Source of the DNA: Avoscillospira sp045652125
GTDB lineage: Bacteria; Bacillota; Clostridia; Oscillospirales; Oscillospiraceae
Assembly (NCBI GenBank): GCA_045652125.1
Contig: JAZRTT010000016.1
Coordinates: 23,760-87,759, forward strand
Reading direction: 5' to 3'
Length of the DNA: 64,000 nucleotides
Shown here one piece after another: positions 16,006-24,782 of the stretch (position 1 is the first letter of the stretch; each line of letters starts with the position of its first letter). The translations under genes and the position numbers were made by a program. The notes beneath the pieces are model-generated. The model ran no database searches, was not told the origin of the DNA, and saw only the letters and a program-made list of their open reading frames with translations.

Positions 16006-16374
16006 ATGTCTTGTGCAGAAACAGCCTCTTCCCTCCACGAAAAGGGCTGCAACTGCTGCCAGGCGGTCATTATGAGCTGCTGTGAAAAATTCGGACTTGA
16101 ACAGGAACAGGCCTATGCCCTGGGCGCCTTCTTCGGTGCCGGTATGCGCACAGGGGAAGTCTGCGGTGCCGTCTCCGGTGCCCTTATGGGGCTGGGACTG
16201 AAGTACGGGGATGAAAACAATCGCCAATGCGGAAAATCACGGGAATTTCTTCAGGCGTTTCGAGATGCGTTTGGCACGCTTTTGTGCCGGGAGATTCTGG
16301 CACAGCATGAGAAAAAAATATGCCCTGTGCTGATCAATTTTGCAGCAAAGTATTTGGAGGATGAATTGAAATGA
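16006..16374 (+). CDS. C_GCAxxG_C_C family redox/metal-binding protein
   Basis: A 122-residue soluble protein with the conserved cysteine layout of this family: KGCNCCQAVIMSCCEKFG near residues 14-30, GEVCGAVSGALMGLGL in the middle, and a downstream Cys in CGKSREF and LLCREIL. Members are thought to bind metal or do redox chemistry, but function is not established. The start at 16006 follows GAAAGGTG. Its stop overlaps the start of gpmI by 4 bp, an odd pairing with a glycolytic enzyme. Here the first cysteine motif reads CNCC. Confidence 0.85.
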   Translation: MSCAETASSLHEKGCNCCQAVIMSCCEKFGLEQEQAYALGAFFGAGMRTGEVCGAVSGALMGLGLKYGDENNRQCGKSREFLQAFRDAFGTLLCREILAQHEKKICPVLINFAAKYLEDELK

Positions 16375-17930
16375 AAAAACCCATTGTACTGGTGATTATG
16401 GATGGCGTCGGCCGCGGTGACGGCGGCGCAGGTGATGCGGTAAAGGTTGCCAATACCCCCAATCTGGATCGGCTTCTGGCAGAGTGTCCTTCCACATGGC
16501 TCAAGGCACACGGTACTGCCGTCGGCCTGCCCAGCGATGAGGATATGGGCAACTCTGAAGTGGGCCACAACGCATTGGGCTGCGGCCAGATCTATTCCCA
16601 GGGTGCCAAGCTGGTAGGCGAAAGCATTGAAAACGGCACATTGTTTACATCTGCCACATGGCAGGAGCTGACCCAAAACGCTGCGGACAAGGCCATGCAT
16701 TTTATCGGCCTGCTCTCCGACGGCAATGTACATTCCAATATTTCTCATCTGCTTGCCCTGCTGCGGCAGGCCAAAGCGGATGGTGTAAAGAAGGCATACT
16801 GCCACATTTTGCTGGATGGACGTGATGTACCGGCCACCTCTGCCCTGGAGTATGTAGCCCGGCTGGAAGCGGTGCTTGCCGAGTTGTCTGATGATACCCA
16901 TGATTACAAGATCGCATCCGGCGGCGGCCGTATGCAGGTGACCATGGATCGTTATGAGGCCAATTGGTCTATGGTGGAAACCGGCTGGCGTACCCATGTT
17001 CAGGCCCTTGGCAGACAGTTTGCCTCTGCTGCCGAAGCCATTGAGACCTATCGTACCGAACTGGGCTGTATCGATCAGGATCTGCCGGCCTTCGTGGTTG
17101 CAAGAAACGGTCATCCTGTGGCCGGCATCGAAAACGGCGACAGCGTGGTGCTGTTCAACTTCCGCGGTGACCGTGCGCAGGAGATCTCTCTGGCCTTTGA
17201 CCGCAAGGATTTTGACAAGTTTGACCGGGGCGGTTACACCGGCGTGAAGTTTGCCGGTATGCTCCAGTATGACGGCGACCTGAATATCCCCGAGCATTAT
17301 CTGGTACAGCCTCCTGTGATCACCAACACCCTGACGGAAGTTCTGTGTGCCCACGGCATCCGGGAATATGCCCTGTCCGAGACCCAGAAGTACGGCCATG
17401 TGACCTATTTCTGGAATGGCAACCGATCCGGCAAGGTGGATGAAGATCTGGAAGTCTATGAGGAGATCCCCTCCGATGTGATCCCCTTCGATCAGGCACC
17501 TGCCATGAAGGCGGTAGAGATCACCGAAAAAATGGTGGAAAATATGGCCTCCGGGAAATTTGACTTCTTACGCTGCAACTTCCCCAACGGTGACATGGTA
17601 GGCCACACCGGTTCCATGGAAGCTGTTGTTTCGGCAATGGAATGTGTAGATGCGGGTCTGGGAAAGATTCTGGAAGCAGCGAAGAAGTACGGCTATACGG
17701 TCTGTATTACAGCCGACCATGGCAATGCCGACCAGATGACCGAGACCAAGAAGGGCAAAACTTCTGTCCGTACTGCCCATTCTCTGAACCCGGTTCCTTT
17801 TATCATCTGGGATGCGGATACCCGGTATGAGCTGAAGGACGGCGACTACGGCCTTGCCAACGTGGCTCCCACCATCGTAAAGATGATGGGCTTCGAAGCC
17901 CCTGCCTGCTGGGAAGAGAGCATGATCTAA
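16371..17930 (+). CDS. gpmI: 2,3-bisphosphoglycerate-independent phosphoglycerate mutase
   Basis: A 519-residue Mn-dependent glycolytic enzyme that interconverts 3- and 2-phosphoglycerate. The N-terminal metal site is VLVIMDGVGRGDGG, the phosphorylated Ser lies in MGNSEVGHNALG near residue 64, the transferase domain includes LLDGRDVPATSA, and the C-terminal metal ligands are in NGDMVGHTG and TADHGNADQM. It overlaps the upstream gene by 4 bp and is followed directly by a strong terminator. Length is normal. Confidence 0.97.
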   Translation: MKKPIVLVIMDGVGRGDGGAGDAVKVANTPNLDRLLAECPSTWLKAHGTAVGLPSDEDMGNSEVGHNALGCGQIYSQGAKLVGESIENGTLFTSATWQELTQNAADKAMHFIGLLSDGNVHSNISHLLALLRQAKADGVKKAYCHILLDGRDVPATSALEYVARLEAVLAELSDDTHDYKIASGGGRMQVTMDRYEANWSMVETGWRTHVQALGRQFASAAEAIETYRTELGCIDQDLPAFVVARNGHPVAGIENGDSVVLFNFRGDRAQEISLAFDRKDFDKFDRGGYTGVKFAGMLQYDGDLNIPEHYLVQPPVITNTLTEVLCAHGIREYALSETQKYGHVTYFWNGNRSGKVDEDLEVYEEIPSDVIPFDQAPAMKAVEITEKMVENMASGKFDFLRCNFPNGDMVGHTGSMEAVVSAMECVDAGLGKILEAAKKYGYTVCITADHGNADQMTETKKGKTSVRTAHSLNPVPFIIWDADTRYELKDGDYGLANVAPTIVKMMGFEAPACWEESMI

Positions 17931-17964
17931 AAAAACAGGAGCTGCTGCGGCAGCTCCTGTTTTT
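17931..17964. terminator. Bidirectional terminator between gpmI and recG
   Basis: A 15-bp perfect stem AAAAACAGGAGCTGC with its complement, a TGCG tetraloop, and A/T tracts on both sides. Confidence 0.9.
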
Positions 17965-20011
17965 AATTGAAGATATTTTCATCGTCCCGGAAAAGGTTCC
18001 GGATACGAGCCTGCATGGCCGGGAAAGACGGATCATCCACATAGGCGGGGTCTGCCAGAGCGGACTCCGCTGCGTTTTTTGCCAAATGAAGGAACTCCAG
18101 ATCCTCTGTGAGACTGGCTGCCTTAAACTGAGGCAGGCCATGCTGCCGGGAACCAAAGAAGTCGCCGGGGCCGCGGAGTCTCAGATCTTCCTCTGCAATG
18201 ACAAAACCGTCATTGGTTTTGCACAGGGCTTTCAATCGGGCCAAAGTCTCCGGGTTTTTGTTATCGGAAAACAGGACGCAGTAGCTCTTGTCTTTGCCCC
18301 GTCCCACACGTCCCCGGAGCTGATGAAGCTGGCTCAGTCCAAAACGGTCGGCGTTTTCAATCACCATCAAGGTGGCATTTGGCACATCCACACCCACCTC
18401 AATGACTGTGGTGGCTACCAACACATCTAATTCATGCCGGGAGAATTCTCCCATGATCCGGTCTTTTTCACTGCCTTTGAGCTTGCCGTGGAGCAATCCC
18501 ACCCGCAAATCGGGGAACACGATCTTCTGCAGGGTTTCCGCCCACATTTCAGCGGATTTCAGGCTGTCCAGCTCGCTTTCCTCCACAGCGGGGCAGACCA
18601 CATAGACTTGATTGCCGGCTTGAGCGTGCTTGCGGATAAACGCGTTGATGCGCGCACGCATTGCTTCTCCTACCAGAAATGTATCAATGGTTTGGCGGCC
18701 GGGAGGAAGTTCGTCCAGTACGGATACGTCCAAATCACCGTAAACCATGAGAGCCAATGTACGGGGGATGGGCGTTGCAGACATGACCAGCAGGTGAGGA
18801 CTTTTTCCCTTGGCAGACAGAGCTGCCCGCTGAGAAACACCGAAGCGGTGCTGTTCATCGGCGATGACAAGATCCAGATCCCGAAAAAAGACATCGTCGG
18901 TGAGCAGGGCATGAGTACCGATGACAAGGGAAATTTCTCCGCTGCACAGACCTTCCTTGATCTGTTTTTTTTCTGACACAGTCATGGAACCGGTCAAGAG
19001 GGCACAAGAGATGTTCAACGGTGCAAAAAGCTTACGCAAAGACTGACTATGCTGTTCGGCCAAAATTTCTGTGGGGGCCATAAACGCGGCCTGATGACCA
19101 TTGCGGATGGCAAGATAAGCGGCGGCTGCAGCCACCATAGTTTTTCCGCTGCCGACGTCGCCCTGCAGCAGTCGGTTCATCGGTGTCCCCCGTGTCAGGT
19201 CTGCGGCAATTTCGGCAATGGCTTTTGACTGGGCGGCGGTGAGGGAGAAGGGCAAAATACCATAAAATTCATTGCAGTCACATATGGGATATGGCTCTGC
19301 CTTAGCCTGTGTACGGCGGTGACGCATTAACTGCAGCCCGACGGAAAACAGGAAAAATTCTTCAAATACCAGCCGTTTCCGTGCCCGCTCCAGATCATCC
19401 CAACTATCCGGTTGGTGGATGGCGGCATAGGCCTCCTGTTCGCTGCAAAGACCAAAACGGTCAGCCACGGAAGCCGGAAGCAGTTCCGGCAGGCGGTCCA
19501 AACAGGCATCCAGAGCCTGGGAGATACATTTGGAAAGGATTTTGTTGGAAATACCGGCGGTGAGACTGTAAACGGGCATGATCCGACGGGTGAGGATGCT
19601 GGGGGAATCGGCTTTTTCACAGGCCGGATTTTGAATCTGGTAGCTTGTGTAGTCTCCGTTGACCGCTCCGTAAAAGATATAAGTCTCTCCGTAGTGGAGA
19701 TTTTCCGCAAGGTAGGGCTGATTGAAATAGACGATGTTCATTTTGCCCGTCAAATCGGCCACAGTCAATTTGGTCAGGCTCAGACCCTTGCGAATATGTG
19801 CCGTAGACGGGCCTTTGATCACGGTACCCTCAAAACAGGCCGGCTGATCCGGTTCCAGCTGATCAATGGGGACTATTTTGGTGCGGTCCTCATAGGTACG
19901 GGGGAAATAGGCCAGCAGATCGTAGATGGTTTCAATACCGAGCGCCTGAAGTTGTTTGGCTCGGGTTGGACCGATGCCCTGCAGTACCGTGACCGGCGCA
20001 TACAGATCCAT
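17963..20011 (-). CDS. recG: ATP-dependent DNA helicase RecG
   Basis: A 682-residue fork-remodelling helicase. The N-terminal part holds the helix-hairpin element VTVLQGIGPTRAKQL and the wedge/OB domain that splits fork arms. Helicase motifs follow: Walker A GDVGSGKT, motif II DEQHRFG, motif III MSATPIPRTLAL, and the C-terminal QLRGRVGRG. The ATG at 20011 has AAAAGGAGG upstream; an earlier in-frame ATG at 20062 has none. It reverses stalled forks and acts in recombination. Length is normal for RecG. Confidence 0.97.
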   Translation of the reverse strand: MDLYAPVTVLQGIGPTRAKQLQALGIETIYDLLAYFPRTYEDRTKIVPIDQLEPDQPACFEGTVIKGPSTAHIRKGLSLTKLTVADLTGKMNIVYFNQPYLAENLHYGETYIFYGAVNGDYTSYQIQNPACEKADSPSILTRRIMPVYSLTAGISNKILSKCISQALDACLDRLPELLPASVADRFGLCSEQEAYAAIHQPDSWDDLERARKRLVFEEFFLFSVGLQLMRHRRTQAKAEPYPICDCNEFYGILPFSLTAAQSKAIAEIAADLTRGTPMNRLLQGDVGSGKTMVAAAAAYLAIRNGHQAAFMAPTEILAEQHSQSLRKLFAPLNISCALLTGSMTVSEKKQIKEGLCSGEISLVIGTHALLTDDVFFRDLDLVIADEQHRFGVSQRAALSAKGKSPHLLVMSATPIPRTLALMVYGDLDVSVLDELPPGRQTIDTFLVGEAMRARINAFIRKHAQAGNQVYVVCPAVEESELDSLKSAEMWAETLQKIVFPDLRVGLLHGKLKGSEKDRIMGEFSRHELDVLVATTVIEVGVDVPNATLMVIENADRFGLSQLHQLRGRVGRGKDKSYCVLFSDNKNPETLARLKALCKTNDGFVIAEEDLRLRGPGDFFGSRQHGLPQFKAASLTEDLEFLHLAKNAAESALADPAYVDDPSFPAMQARIRNLFRDDENIFN

Positions 20012-20056
20012 GTGCCCACCTCCTTTTACAGATATGATACCAAAAAAGCAAGGCAA

Positions 20057-20094
20057 AAACAAGGTGGCAGACCCAAGTGTCTGCCACCTTGTTT
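20057..20094 (-). terminator. Terminator after citrate synthase
   Basis: A 16-bp stem (AAACAAGGTGGCAGAC with its complement) has a minus-strand T run. It lies between citrate synthase and recG and separates their transcripts. Confidence 0.8.
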
Positions 20095-20096
20095 GT

Positions 20097-21446
20097 TTAT
20101 TTGCGATCCTCCATTTTTGTATAGGGCACGTGAAGCACCTTGGCCCGGTAGGCAGGCCGATGGATTCGGTTGCAGGTCAGCACTTCCTCCATGCGGTTGG
20201 CGCACCAGCCGGGGATACGGGCGATGGCAAACAGGGGGGTGAACAGTTCCGGAGGGATTCGCAAAAAGTCGTAAATCAGGCCGGAATACATATCCACATT
20301 GGCACAGATGGGGGAGGTAAGCCCTTTGAGTTTTGTAATAAGGGGGATACCGCACTGCTCGATTTTCATCATCAGATCCAGTTCCTCCCGATGACCGCTC
20401 TTTTCTGCCACTTCCAGAGAGTATTTTTTGATCAGTTCACATCTGGGATCGGACATGGTATAAACGGCATGCCCCAGACCATAGATTTTGCCGGAGCCGT
20501 CATTGGCCTGCCCGCGGAGGATCTTGGTCAGATAAGCGGTGATCTCGTCATCGTCATGATAGTCCTTTACATTTTCCTGAATGTTGCGGAACATCTGCAT
20601 GACTTTGGCATTGGCACCGCCGTGAAGAGGACCTTTCAAAGAGCCTACCGCACCGGCAATGGCGCTGTATGTATCGGTGTTGGAAGAAGACATGGCACGG
20701 CAGACATAAGTGGAATTATTGCCGCCGCCGTGTTCTGCGTGGATCATGAGCATAAGATCCAGAAGATGGGCTTCCTCAGAAGTAAAACTCTTGTCCTGAC
20801 GGAGCATCCGCAGAAAATCCTCTGCAACGGAGAGCTTGGGTTTGGAGTTGTGGATATACAAGGATTTCTGGTCAAAATAGTGCCGCTTGGCAGCATAACC
20901 ATTGGCAACAATGGTGGGGAACCGGGCGATCAATTCAATGGACTGGCGCATCAGATTTTCTGCAGACAGATCATCGGGCCGGTCATCGTAAGAGTACAGG
21001 GTCAGGACGCTGCGGGAAAGTTTGTTCATAATATCCCGGCTGGGATTTCTGAGGATGGTATCTTCCACAAAACCGCTTGGCAGCTGGCGGGCTTCAGACA
21101 GCATGCCGGTGAATTCATCCAGTTCTGTTTGGTTGGGAAGTCTGCCTACCAGCAGAAGAAAGACGACTTCCGTAAAGCCAAAGGTGCCGTCTTTTCGGTG
21201 GGATTCCACAATATCTTCCAGACTGATGCCGCGGTAATACAGCTTTCCGGGCATGGGGCAGCGCAAACCGTCTTCCATATAATAGCCCTGCACGCTGCCG
21301 ATATTGGTAGTACCAATGAGCACACCGGTACCATCATGGTTTCGCAGGCCGTAGTGGATGGAAGGGTCTTGCTGAAACTGACGGTTGGGTGTGTACTGAT
21401 CTGCCATCATGGACTTGAGGCGGATCATGTAATCTGTGGTGCTCAT
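20097..21446 (-). CDS. gltA: Citrate synthase
   Basis: A 449-residue citrate/2-methylcitrate synthase of the longer Clostridia type. Active-site segments are visible: a catalytic His region HAEHGGGNNST, the second His in GPLHGGANAKV, and the acid region near DPRCELI and GLGHAVY. It condenses oxaloacetate and acetyl-CoA. The start at 21446 has GGAGG upstream. It is monocistronic with its own promoter. No other TCA gene is in the window, so a role in glutamate synthesis from the oxidative half-pathway is only inferred. A (2R)- or methylcitrate specificity cannot be excluded. Confidence 0.93.
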   Translation of the reverse strand: MSTTDYMIRLKSMMADQYTPNRQFQQDPSIHYGLRNHDGTGVLIGTTNIGSVQGYYMEDGLRCPMPGKLYYRGISLEDIVESHRKDGTFGFTEVVFLLLVGRLPNQTELDEFTGMLSEARQLPSGFVEDTILRNPSRDIMNKLSRSVLTLYSYDDRPDDLSAENLMRQSIELIARFPTIVANGYAAKRHYFDQKSLYIHNSKPKLSVAEDFLRMLRQDKSFTSEEAHLLDLMLMIHAEHGGGNNSTYVCRAMSSSNTDTYSAIAGAVGSLKGPLHGGANAKVMQMFRNIQENVKDYHDDDEITAYLTKILRGQANDGSGKIYGLGHAVYTMSDPRCELIKKYSLEVAEKSGHREELDLMMKIEQCGIPLITKLKGLTSPICANVDMYSGLIYDFLRIPPELFTPLFAIARIPGWCANRMEEVLTCNRIHRPAYRAKVLHVPYTKMEDRK

Positions 21447-21486
21447 GGGGGATATCCTCCTTTTCCGGGACAGGTTTCTTTGCCTT

Positions 21487-21515
21487 ATTCTACACAACAC
21501 AGCAAAGAAATGCAA
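21487..21515 (-). promoter_or_regulatory. Promoter of citrate synthase
   Basis: On the minus strand TTGCAT and TAGAAT are separated by 17 bp, 41 bp before the start codon. Confidence 0.6.
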
Positions 21516-21633
21516 TAAGAAATAATGAAAATTTCAAATAAAAATAAAAATCAAAGAAATATTTAGGGATAACGGAATAAATTTGCATAAAAACAATCAA
21601 AAACTTGCAAAATCAAACAAATAAAAAGCAGCC

Positions 21634-21662
21634 TTGCCGAAATGGTACGGTTGTGGTATGGT
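21634..21662 (+). promoter_or_regulatory. Weak promoter candidate for araM
   Basis: TTGCCG and TATGGT are separated by 17 bp, each four of six matches, very close to the ribosome site. Confidence 0.3.
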
Positions 21663-21678
21663 ATGGGGAGGAGATGAT

Positions 21679-22932
21679 ATGATGATAAACTTTCGGGAAT
21701 TGATTGCATCCTATGAGGATTGCACCTGCGGCGTTCCCCATCGCTGTGATATTCAGGATATTCGGGTGGGCAGCGGACTGGTGAACCATGTGGGAGAGAT
21801 TCTTGCGGAAAACGGGTTTCCGCGGAAGATTCTGCTGCTGGCAGACAAGGATACCCTTGCCGCGGCACACGGGATTCTGGAGAGTCTGACGGGATTTGAG
21901 GTTACCACCTATATTTATGATACCCTTCGGGTGGCAACCATGGATGATGTTCGTCTGGTGGAGGGGTATTTTGACCGGGTCGATGCGGTTCTGGCAGTCG
22001 GTGCCGGCTCTATCCATGACCCCTGCCGTATGGCCTGTGCCAGGCAGAAAAAACCCCTGTGTCTCTTTGGAACAGCACCCAGTATGGACGGCTTTGCCTC
22101 CTATTCGGCACCTATTGTGGACGGGAATTTTAAAACCACCCATCCGGCAAAGTGCCCGGAAATTATCATTGCCGATACAAAGATTCTGGCCTGCGCACCC
22201 ACTCCGCTGAAGGCAGCAGGGTTTGGAGATATGGTCAGCAAATATATCGCGCTGATCGATTGGCAGGTATCACATCTGCTCACCGGGGAACACTATTGTG
22301 AACGGGTGGCGGCGCTGACCCGGCTGGCTGTGGATCGCCTGATGTCCATGGCAGATAAAATTACCCTCTGTGATGAAGACGCAGCAGGTGCGGTGTTTGA
22401 GTCTCTGATTCTCACAGGCATTGCCATGAGTTTTACCCTAACGTCCCGACCGGGCTCCGGCACAGAGCATATTATGGCCCATTATTGGGAGTGTATGGAA
22501 CTGCTGGAGGGGAAGATTCCCAACTACCACGGAGAAGATGTGGGTGTGGCAACGCTGATCATGATGAAATATTATGAGAAATTGGCGCAGCTGCCCCGGG
22601 TAAAAGCACACAGGGAAGTCAACGACTGGAATAAGATTTACGAAAGCTACGGTCCTCTGGCGGAAGATGTCCGCAAACTCAACACCCCGGATACCATTAC
22701 AGATCCCATTGATCCTGCAGAACTGGAGCGGTTGTGGCCGCAGATCGTTTCCGTTATCCGCAGTGTACCGGGGTATGATGAATGTCTGGCGGCGATGAAA
22801 CAGGCCGGATGCAAAACAACCATAGAGGAAATCGGAAAGGATGCCGATTTTGTGGAAAAGAGTTTTCTCTATCACCCCTATATGCGCCGGCGGCTGTCTT
22901 TGCGGCGGGTAGCGAATCTTTTGGACATATAA
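21679..22932 (+). CDS. araM: sn-glycerol-1-phosphate dehydrogenase (AraM/EgsA type)
   Basis: A 417-residue member of the iron-alcohol dehydrogenase/dehydroquinate synthase-like fold. AVGAGSIHDPCR is the NAD-binding loop. GTAPSMDGFASYSAP is highly characteristic of AraM. Metal ligands are expected at the Asp in AAGFGDMVSKY and histidines in SGTEHIMAHYW. The enzyme reduces dihydroxyacetone phosphate to sn-glycerol-1-phosphate, the stereoisomer used for archaeal-type ether lipids; in Bacillus it supplies PcrB. No PcrB gene is seen nearby. ATG at 21679 follows GGGGAGGAG. Confidence 0.88.
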   Translation: MMINFRELIASYEDCTCGVPHRCDIQDIRVGSGLVNHVGEILAENGFPRKILLLADKDTLAAAHGILESLTGFEVTTYIYDTLRVATMDDVRLVEGYFDRVDAVLAVGAGSIHDPCRMACARQKKPLCLFGTAPSMDGFASYSAPIVDGNFKTTHPAKCPEIIIADTKILACAPTPLKAAGFGDMVSKYIALIDWQVSHLLTGEHYCERVAALTRLAVDRLMSMADKITLCDEDAAGAVFESLILTGIAMSFTLTSRPGSGTEHIMAHYWECMELLEGKIPNYHGEDVGVATLIMMKYYEKLAQLPRVKAHREVNDWNKIYESYGPLAEDVRKLNTPDTITDPIDPAELERLWPQIVSVIRSVPGYDECLAAMKQAGCKTTIEEIGKDADFVEKSFLYHPYMRRRLSLRRVANLLDI

Positions 22933-23020
22933 ATTCAAAAACTGTTTGATATCTGGTCATATTTTTGACATAATTTAGCGTTAGGATGACCTTGAAATAC
23001 AGCTATAAGGAGTGATCCCT

Positions 23021-24484
23021 ATGGAAGGATACGATCCTATGGAATACAGAGGCTCGGAAGAGACAGGCGACCGGGAAGCTGAAACAGAGCCCACCGGTTG
23101 GGCAGGACCCCGGCCTGAGCCCGAAAAAGAGCCTCAAGCGGAACAATGGGGCGATATGCCCTATGATCCGGTTTCCGCTTTGAAGGAAAGACCCAAAAAG
23201 AACCGCAGCGGACTGAAAATTGCATTGCTGGTTGCGGTGGTGGCGGTTCTCGGAAGCGTGGCCGGTGCATTACTGACAGGGGTCATTACCAGGCATATGA
23301 TGGAACCTGCGGAGCAGGTTGATACACCGGCCTATGATTTGGTGGTACACGAACTGCCTGCCCAGCTTGGCAGCAATGACACGGGAAAGACATTGACTCC
23401 TGTGGAAGTTTACGATCAGACAGTTCACTCTGTTGTCGGTATCAAAACGGAAGCTACCATGAATGTATTTGGGCAGGAGGCGGTATCAGCCAGTGCCGGA
23501 TCCGGTTTTATCCTGTCAAAAGAAGGGTATGTGATCACCAACTGTCATGTAATTACCGGTGCAGATACCATTCAGGTGGAACTGTTTAACGAAGAGAGCT
23601 ATCCGGCGACAGTTGTCGGGTCTGACAGCAGCTTTGACATTGCGGTGCTGAAGATCGAGGCAGAAGGGCTGATTCCTGTTACTGTCGGCGATTCCGATAC
23701 CTTAAAGGTGGGCGAAGATGTGGTGGCCATCGGCAATCCTCTGGGAGAATTGACCTTTACCATGACCAGCGGTATTTTGTCTGCTCTGGACCGGGAGATC
23801 AACACCGACGGAAATCCCCAGAATATGATTCAGACCAACGCAGCCATCAATTCGGGAAACTCCGGTGGCCCGCTTTTTGACATGGACGGCAATGTTATCG
23901 GTGTGACCACGGCCAAGTATTCCGGTTCCACCAATTCCGGTACGACCATTGAGGGTTTGGGATTTGCCATTCCCATCAACACGGCCCTGAAAGTGGCTTA
24001 TGACCTGGCGGAACACGGATATGTCCGCGGTCAAGCCTATCTGGGCGTTACGGTCAGCACGCTGGACAGCAAAACCGCTTCCTATTATGGCCTCCCGGTA
24101 GGTCCCAGAGTAGAGAGTATCAAAGAAGGAAGCTGTGCCGAAAAAGCCGGTGTGAAGGTGGGGGATATTGTGGTTTCTTTTAACGGAATTGAAACTGCGA
24201 CTCACCCGGAACTGCTGTCTGCTCTGAAAAAATCTCAGGCCGGTGATACTGTGGAGATGGAGATATACCGTGCCGGTGCGGAACTGACGCTGACGGTTCT
24301 GCTGGATGAAAAACCCTCTCAGGAGGAGCTGGATGCACAGACGCAGGAAGCACAGCAGCAGCAACAGCAGCAGCAACAGCAGCAGCAACAGCAGCAAGGC
24401 GGAAACTATTATTACTATGACCGAAATCCCTTTGGCAGTTTCTTTGACAGCCCCTTTGCTGATATGTTCCCCTTTGGGAACTGA
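23021..24484 (+). CDS. htrA: HtrA/DegP-type membrane serine protease with PDZ domain and polyglutamine tract
   Basis: A 487-residue surface protease. An acidic cytoplasmic N-terminus of about 65 residues is followed by one TM helix (about 66-90). The trypsin-like domain has His176 in TNCHV, Asp206 in SSFDIAVL and Ser281 in GNSGGPL. A PDZ domain (about 340-430, including RVESIKEGSCAEKAG) follows. The C-terminus carries a 15-glutamine run and an aromatic tail with YYYYDRNPF. ATG at 23021 has AAGGAG upstream. It degrades misfolded exported proteins. The glutamine run is unusual for this family. Confidence 0.94.
   Translation: MEGYDPMEYRGSEETGDREAETEPTGWAGPRPEPEKEPQAEQWGDMPYDPVSALKERPKKNRSGLKIALLVAVVAVLGSVAGALLTGVITRHMMEPAEQVDTPAYDLVVHELPAQLGSNDTGKTLTPVEVYDQTVHSVVGIKTEATMNVFGQEAVSASAGSGFILSKEGYVITNCHVITGADTIQVELFNEESYPATVVGSDSSFDIAVLKIEAEGLIPVTVGDSDTLKVGEDVVAIGNPLGELTFTMTSGILSALDREINTDGNPQNMIQTNAAINSGNSGGPLFDMDGNVIGVTTAKYSGSTNSGTTIEGLGFAIPINTALKVAYDLAEHGYVRGQAYLGVTVSTLDSKTASYYGLPVGPRVESIKEGSCAEKAGVKVGDIVVSFNGIETATHPELLSALKKSQAGDTVEMEIYRAGAELTLTVLLDEKPSQEELDAQTQEAQQQQQQQQQQQQQQQGGNYYYYDRNPFGSFFDSPFADMFPFGN
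24353..24397 (+). repeat. CAG/CAA trinucleotide tract encoding 15 glutamines in htrA
   Basis: Fifteen consecutive Gln codons are arranged as CAG-CAG-CAG-CAA units of 12 bp, three full and one shortened. The regular 12-bp period suggests expansion by slippage. Confidence 0.9.
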
Positions 24485-24490
24485 TGGATT

Positions 24491-24520
24491 TCCCGGTACC
24501 TCCGGTTGGGGGTACCGGGA
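24491..24520 (+). terminator. Hairpin after htrA, weak terminator
   Basis: A perfect 10-bp stem TCCCGGTACC with its complement has a 10-nt loop, but the following T tract is poor. Confidence 0.5.
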
Positions 24521-24553
24521 TTGTTAAAAGCACATGATTCGATAAAGTTTTAC

Positions 24554-24581
24554 TTGATTTTTTATAAAAATACGATACAAT
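24554..24581 (+). promoter_or_regulatory. Promoter of the folT-folC transcript
   Basis: TTGATT and TACAAT are separated by 16 bp and end 16 bp before the first paired base of the THF riboswitch. Confidence 0.55.
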
Positions 24582-24597
24582 GAGAGCATACATATCG

Positions 24598-24694
24598 TAG
24601 GGAGTAGAGATCAGTGCGTCAAGTATCGGTTGGATGGGAGGTTGCCGCCGGGCGAAGGAACGCTGTTCCGCGATGCTGATCTCGCAACCGCCTA
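24598..24694 (+). ncRNA. Tetrahydrofolate (THF) riboswitch
   Basis: The layout agrees with the THF-I aptamer: closing pairs TAGG/CCTA, a GATCAG stem paired with CTGATC, a CGG/CCG stem enclosing a loop with GGTTGC, a GGAAC-gct-GTTCC hairpin, and GCAACC at the 3' side that can form the pseudoknot with GGTTGC. The gene directly downstream is a folate ECF transporter subunit, the typical target of this class. It controls a terminator hairpin at 24755-24782. Confidence 0.85.
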
Positions 24695-24754
24695 AGAAAG
24701 AGATGCAGTTTATCTTTGCGTCTGGTATGTTTTCTGAAGAAAGAAATACAACCT

Positions 24755-24782
24755 CCTCCAAAAATGTATTGGAGGCTTTTTT
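24755..24782 (+). terminator. Expression-platform terminator of the THF riboswitch
   Basis: CCTCCAA pairs with TTGGAGG, followed by six T residues that run straight into the folT ATG at 24783. The right arm contains the GGAGG ribosome site, so the hairpin can also block translation. An alternative AATACA/TGTATT pairing (24745-24770) would disrupt it. Confidence 0.8.

Noticed and set aside
24353..24397. CRISPR-like or tandem-repeat array
   Set aside because: The 12-bp units are in-frame Gln codons of htrA without spacers.
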